A stretch of 64,000 nucleotides of DNA, taken from NCBI GenBank assembly GCA_003574785.1, contig QORU01000003.1, positions 372,001 through 436,000 on the forward strand, in the 5' to 3' direction. Of this stretch, positions 63,315 through 64,000 are shown one piece after another. Both the position numbers and the translations under genes were made by a program. The notes under the pieces are model-generated. The model had not been told where the DNA came from. It searched no databases and was given only the letters and a program-made list of their open reading frames with translations. This stretch comes from Taklimakanibacter deserti (lineage in GTDB: Bacteria; Pseudomonadota; Alphaproteobacteria; Rhizobiales; Aestuariivirgaceae). Each line of letters begins with the position of its first letter. Position 1 is the first letter of the stretch.

Positions 63315-64000
63315 TCATTGTGGAGGCGCCGCAAGTGCAGCATCGAAGGCCCGCAGCTGCTCGCGGAAATAATCGTCATAGGCCGTATGCCCCGCCGATC
63401 TGTAGACATCCCAGGCGGCTTCGGTCGCTTGCCGTCCATCCAGAATCATTCGCCGGTCACCGTTCATGAGGCCGAGCGTAAGCAATGCCGAGCCCAGTCT
63501 GCTCTGGGTCGTGGCCCAATGCAGCGGCGCATCCTTGCGTGTCTGAACGGTAAGAGCGGCCCGATAGGCCGCTACCGCCTCGGAGAAAAGGGCTGTGTCG
63601 CCTTGACGCTCGGCCAATATCGACAAGACATTGCCGAGATTGGTCTGCGTTGCGGCCCATTTCAGCGGTACGTCAGTGCGTCGCCATACGGTAAGCACCG
63701 CGTCATAGGCCGCGACCGCTTTGCGCAGAGAGCGCGTGTCGTTTTCCTGTTCGCCGATCATTCGCAAGGCCGAGCCGAGATTGTTCTGCGCGGTGGCCCA
63801 ATTCAGAGGTGCCGTCTTGGGCGTCAGGACAGTCAGAGCCGCCTCATAGGCTTTTACTGCATCGCGAATGGACGTCGTGCCGCTTTCCCTTTCATTCAAT
63901 CTCGTAAAGGCATAGCCGAGATTGCTTTGGGTCAAGGCCCAATCGAACGGCAAGCGTTCAAGCGTCCGCACGGTGAGGGCCGCCTCAAAGGCCGTCACCG
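63315..64000 (-). CDS. TPR-repeat protein, 5' part outside window
   Basis: Open to the window end, so the N-terminus is missing. The visible 228 residues contain repeats of a 47-residue unit: AVAAYxAALTV, then PLxWAxTQxNLGxAL, then a stretch ending in NDT or GDT. It is a tetratricopeptide-type superhelix for protein-protein contacts. The C-terminal 45 residues are unrelated to the repeat. Probably a scaffold protein in a larger multi-domain protein. Confidence 0.85.
   Translation of the reverse strand, partial: VTAFEAALTVRTLERLPFDWALTQSNLGYAFTRLNERESGTTSIRDAVKAYEAALTVLTPKTAPLNWATAQNNLGSALRMIGEQENDTRSLRKAVAAYDAVLTVWRRTDVPLKWAATQTNLGNVLSILAERQGDTALFSEAVAAYRAALTVQTRKDAPLHWATTQSRLGSALLTLGLMNGDRRMILDGRQATEAAWDVYRSAGHTAYDDYFREQLRAFDAALAAPPQ

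Noticed and set aside
61772..63469. Forward open frame of about 560 codons over the membrane protein gene
   Set aside because: It extends across two reverse genes, lacks hydrophobic patterning and motifs, and the reverse frame shows clear membrane helices.

Overview
The window is high-GC DNA with tightly packed, translationally coupled genes (many ATGA, GTGA or TGATG junctions). It is almost certainly an alphaproteobacterial chromosome and most probably Hyphomicrobiales (Rhizobiales). Supporting evidence is the uvrC-pgsA-moaD string, a bacterial ceramide locus like that of Caulobacter, an ilvE / PetP-PetR-like arrangement, and three copies of a 45-49 bp intergenic hairpin built on GCGC-TGATC arms. 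I see no rRNA, tRNA, CRISPR array, integrase or intact insertion sequence.

Region 1 (1.6-17.9 kb) is a sphingolipid locus. A forward operon makes the ceramide backbone: acyl-AMP/ACP ligase, 3-ketosphinganine-reductase-like epimerase, acyl carrier protein and serine palmitoyltransferase. A convergent reverse operon carries a metallophosphoesterase, a HIT protein, LptF- and LptG-type permeases, a CDP-alcohol phosphotransferase, a lipid kinase and a nucleotidyltransferase-like protein. A third reverse operon carries an ABC exporter, a GNAT-type ceramide synthase and a nucleotidyltransferase. A second nucleotidyltransferase stands alone on the forward strand. Together they look like synthesis, anionic head-group addition and dedicated export of a sphingolipid.

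Region 2 (18-29.8 kb) is housekeeping: Nudix and GNAT proteins, a MoxR / DUF58 / BatA-DUF4159 / large membrane protein operon, then DUF1285, CoA pyrophosphatase, CCA-adding enzyme, DUF1176 and cupin genes.

Region 3 (30-34.6 kb) is an uncharacterised three-gene operon: a 561-residue coiled-coil protein, a ClpB-like double AAA+ protein whose first ATPase site has lost its key residues, and a two-helix membrane protein with a cysteine-containing outer domain. This is my best candidate for an undescribed system. A pteridine-reductase-type SDR and folB follow.

Region 4 (36-47.3 kb) has a glycine-rich repeat surface or fibre-like protein, a PucR regulator with a perfect 19-bp palindrome at its start codon, and an amino-sugar operon (SIS isomerase, GntR regulator, ABC importer, cytoplasmic GH84 O-GlcNAcase-like enzyme and a separate GNAT protein).

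Region 5 (47.3-51.6 kb) is gene-poor and looks acquired. It holds a two-gene unit of a PD-(D/E)XK nuclease-like protein and an RNase J/beta-CASP-like metallo-beta-lactamase protein, followed by a Crp/Fnr regulator with an FNR-type box upstream. Region 6 (51.6-64 kb) holds small membrane and secreted proteins, an ArsR-SRPBCC-ClpP operon, uvrC-pgsA-moaD, a VapBC-type toxin-antitoxin pair, ilvE, a MarR/response regulator/histidine kinase operon, a membrane protein and the end of a 47-residue-repeat TPR protein.
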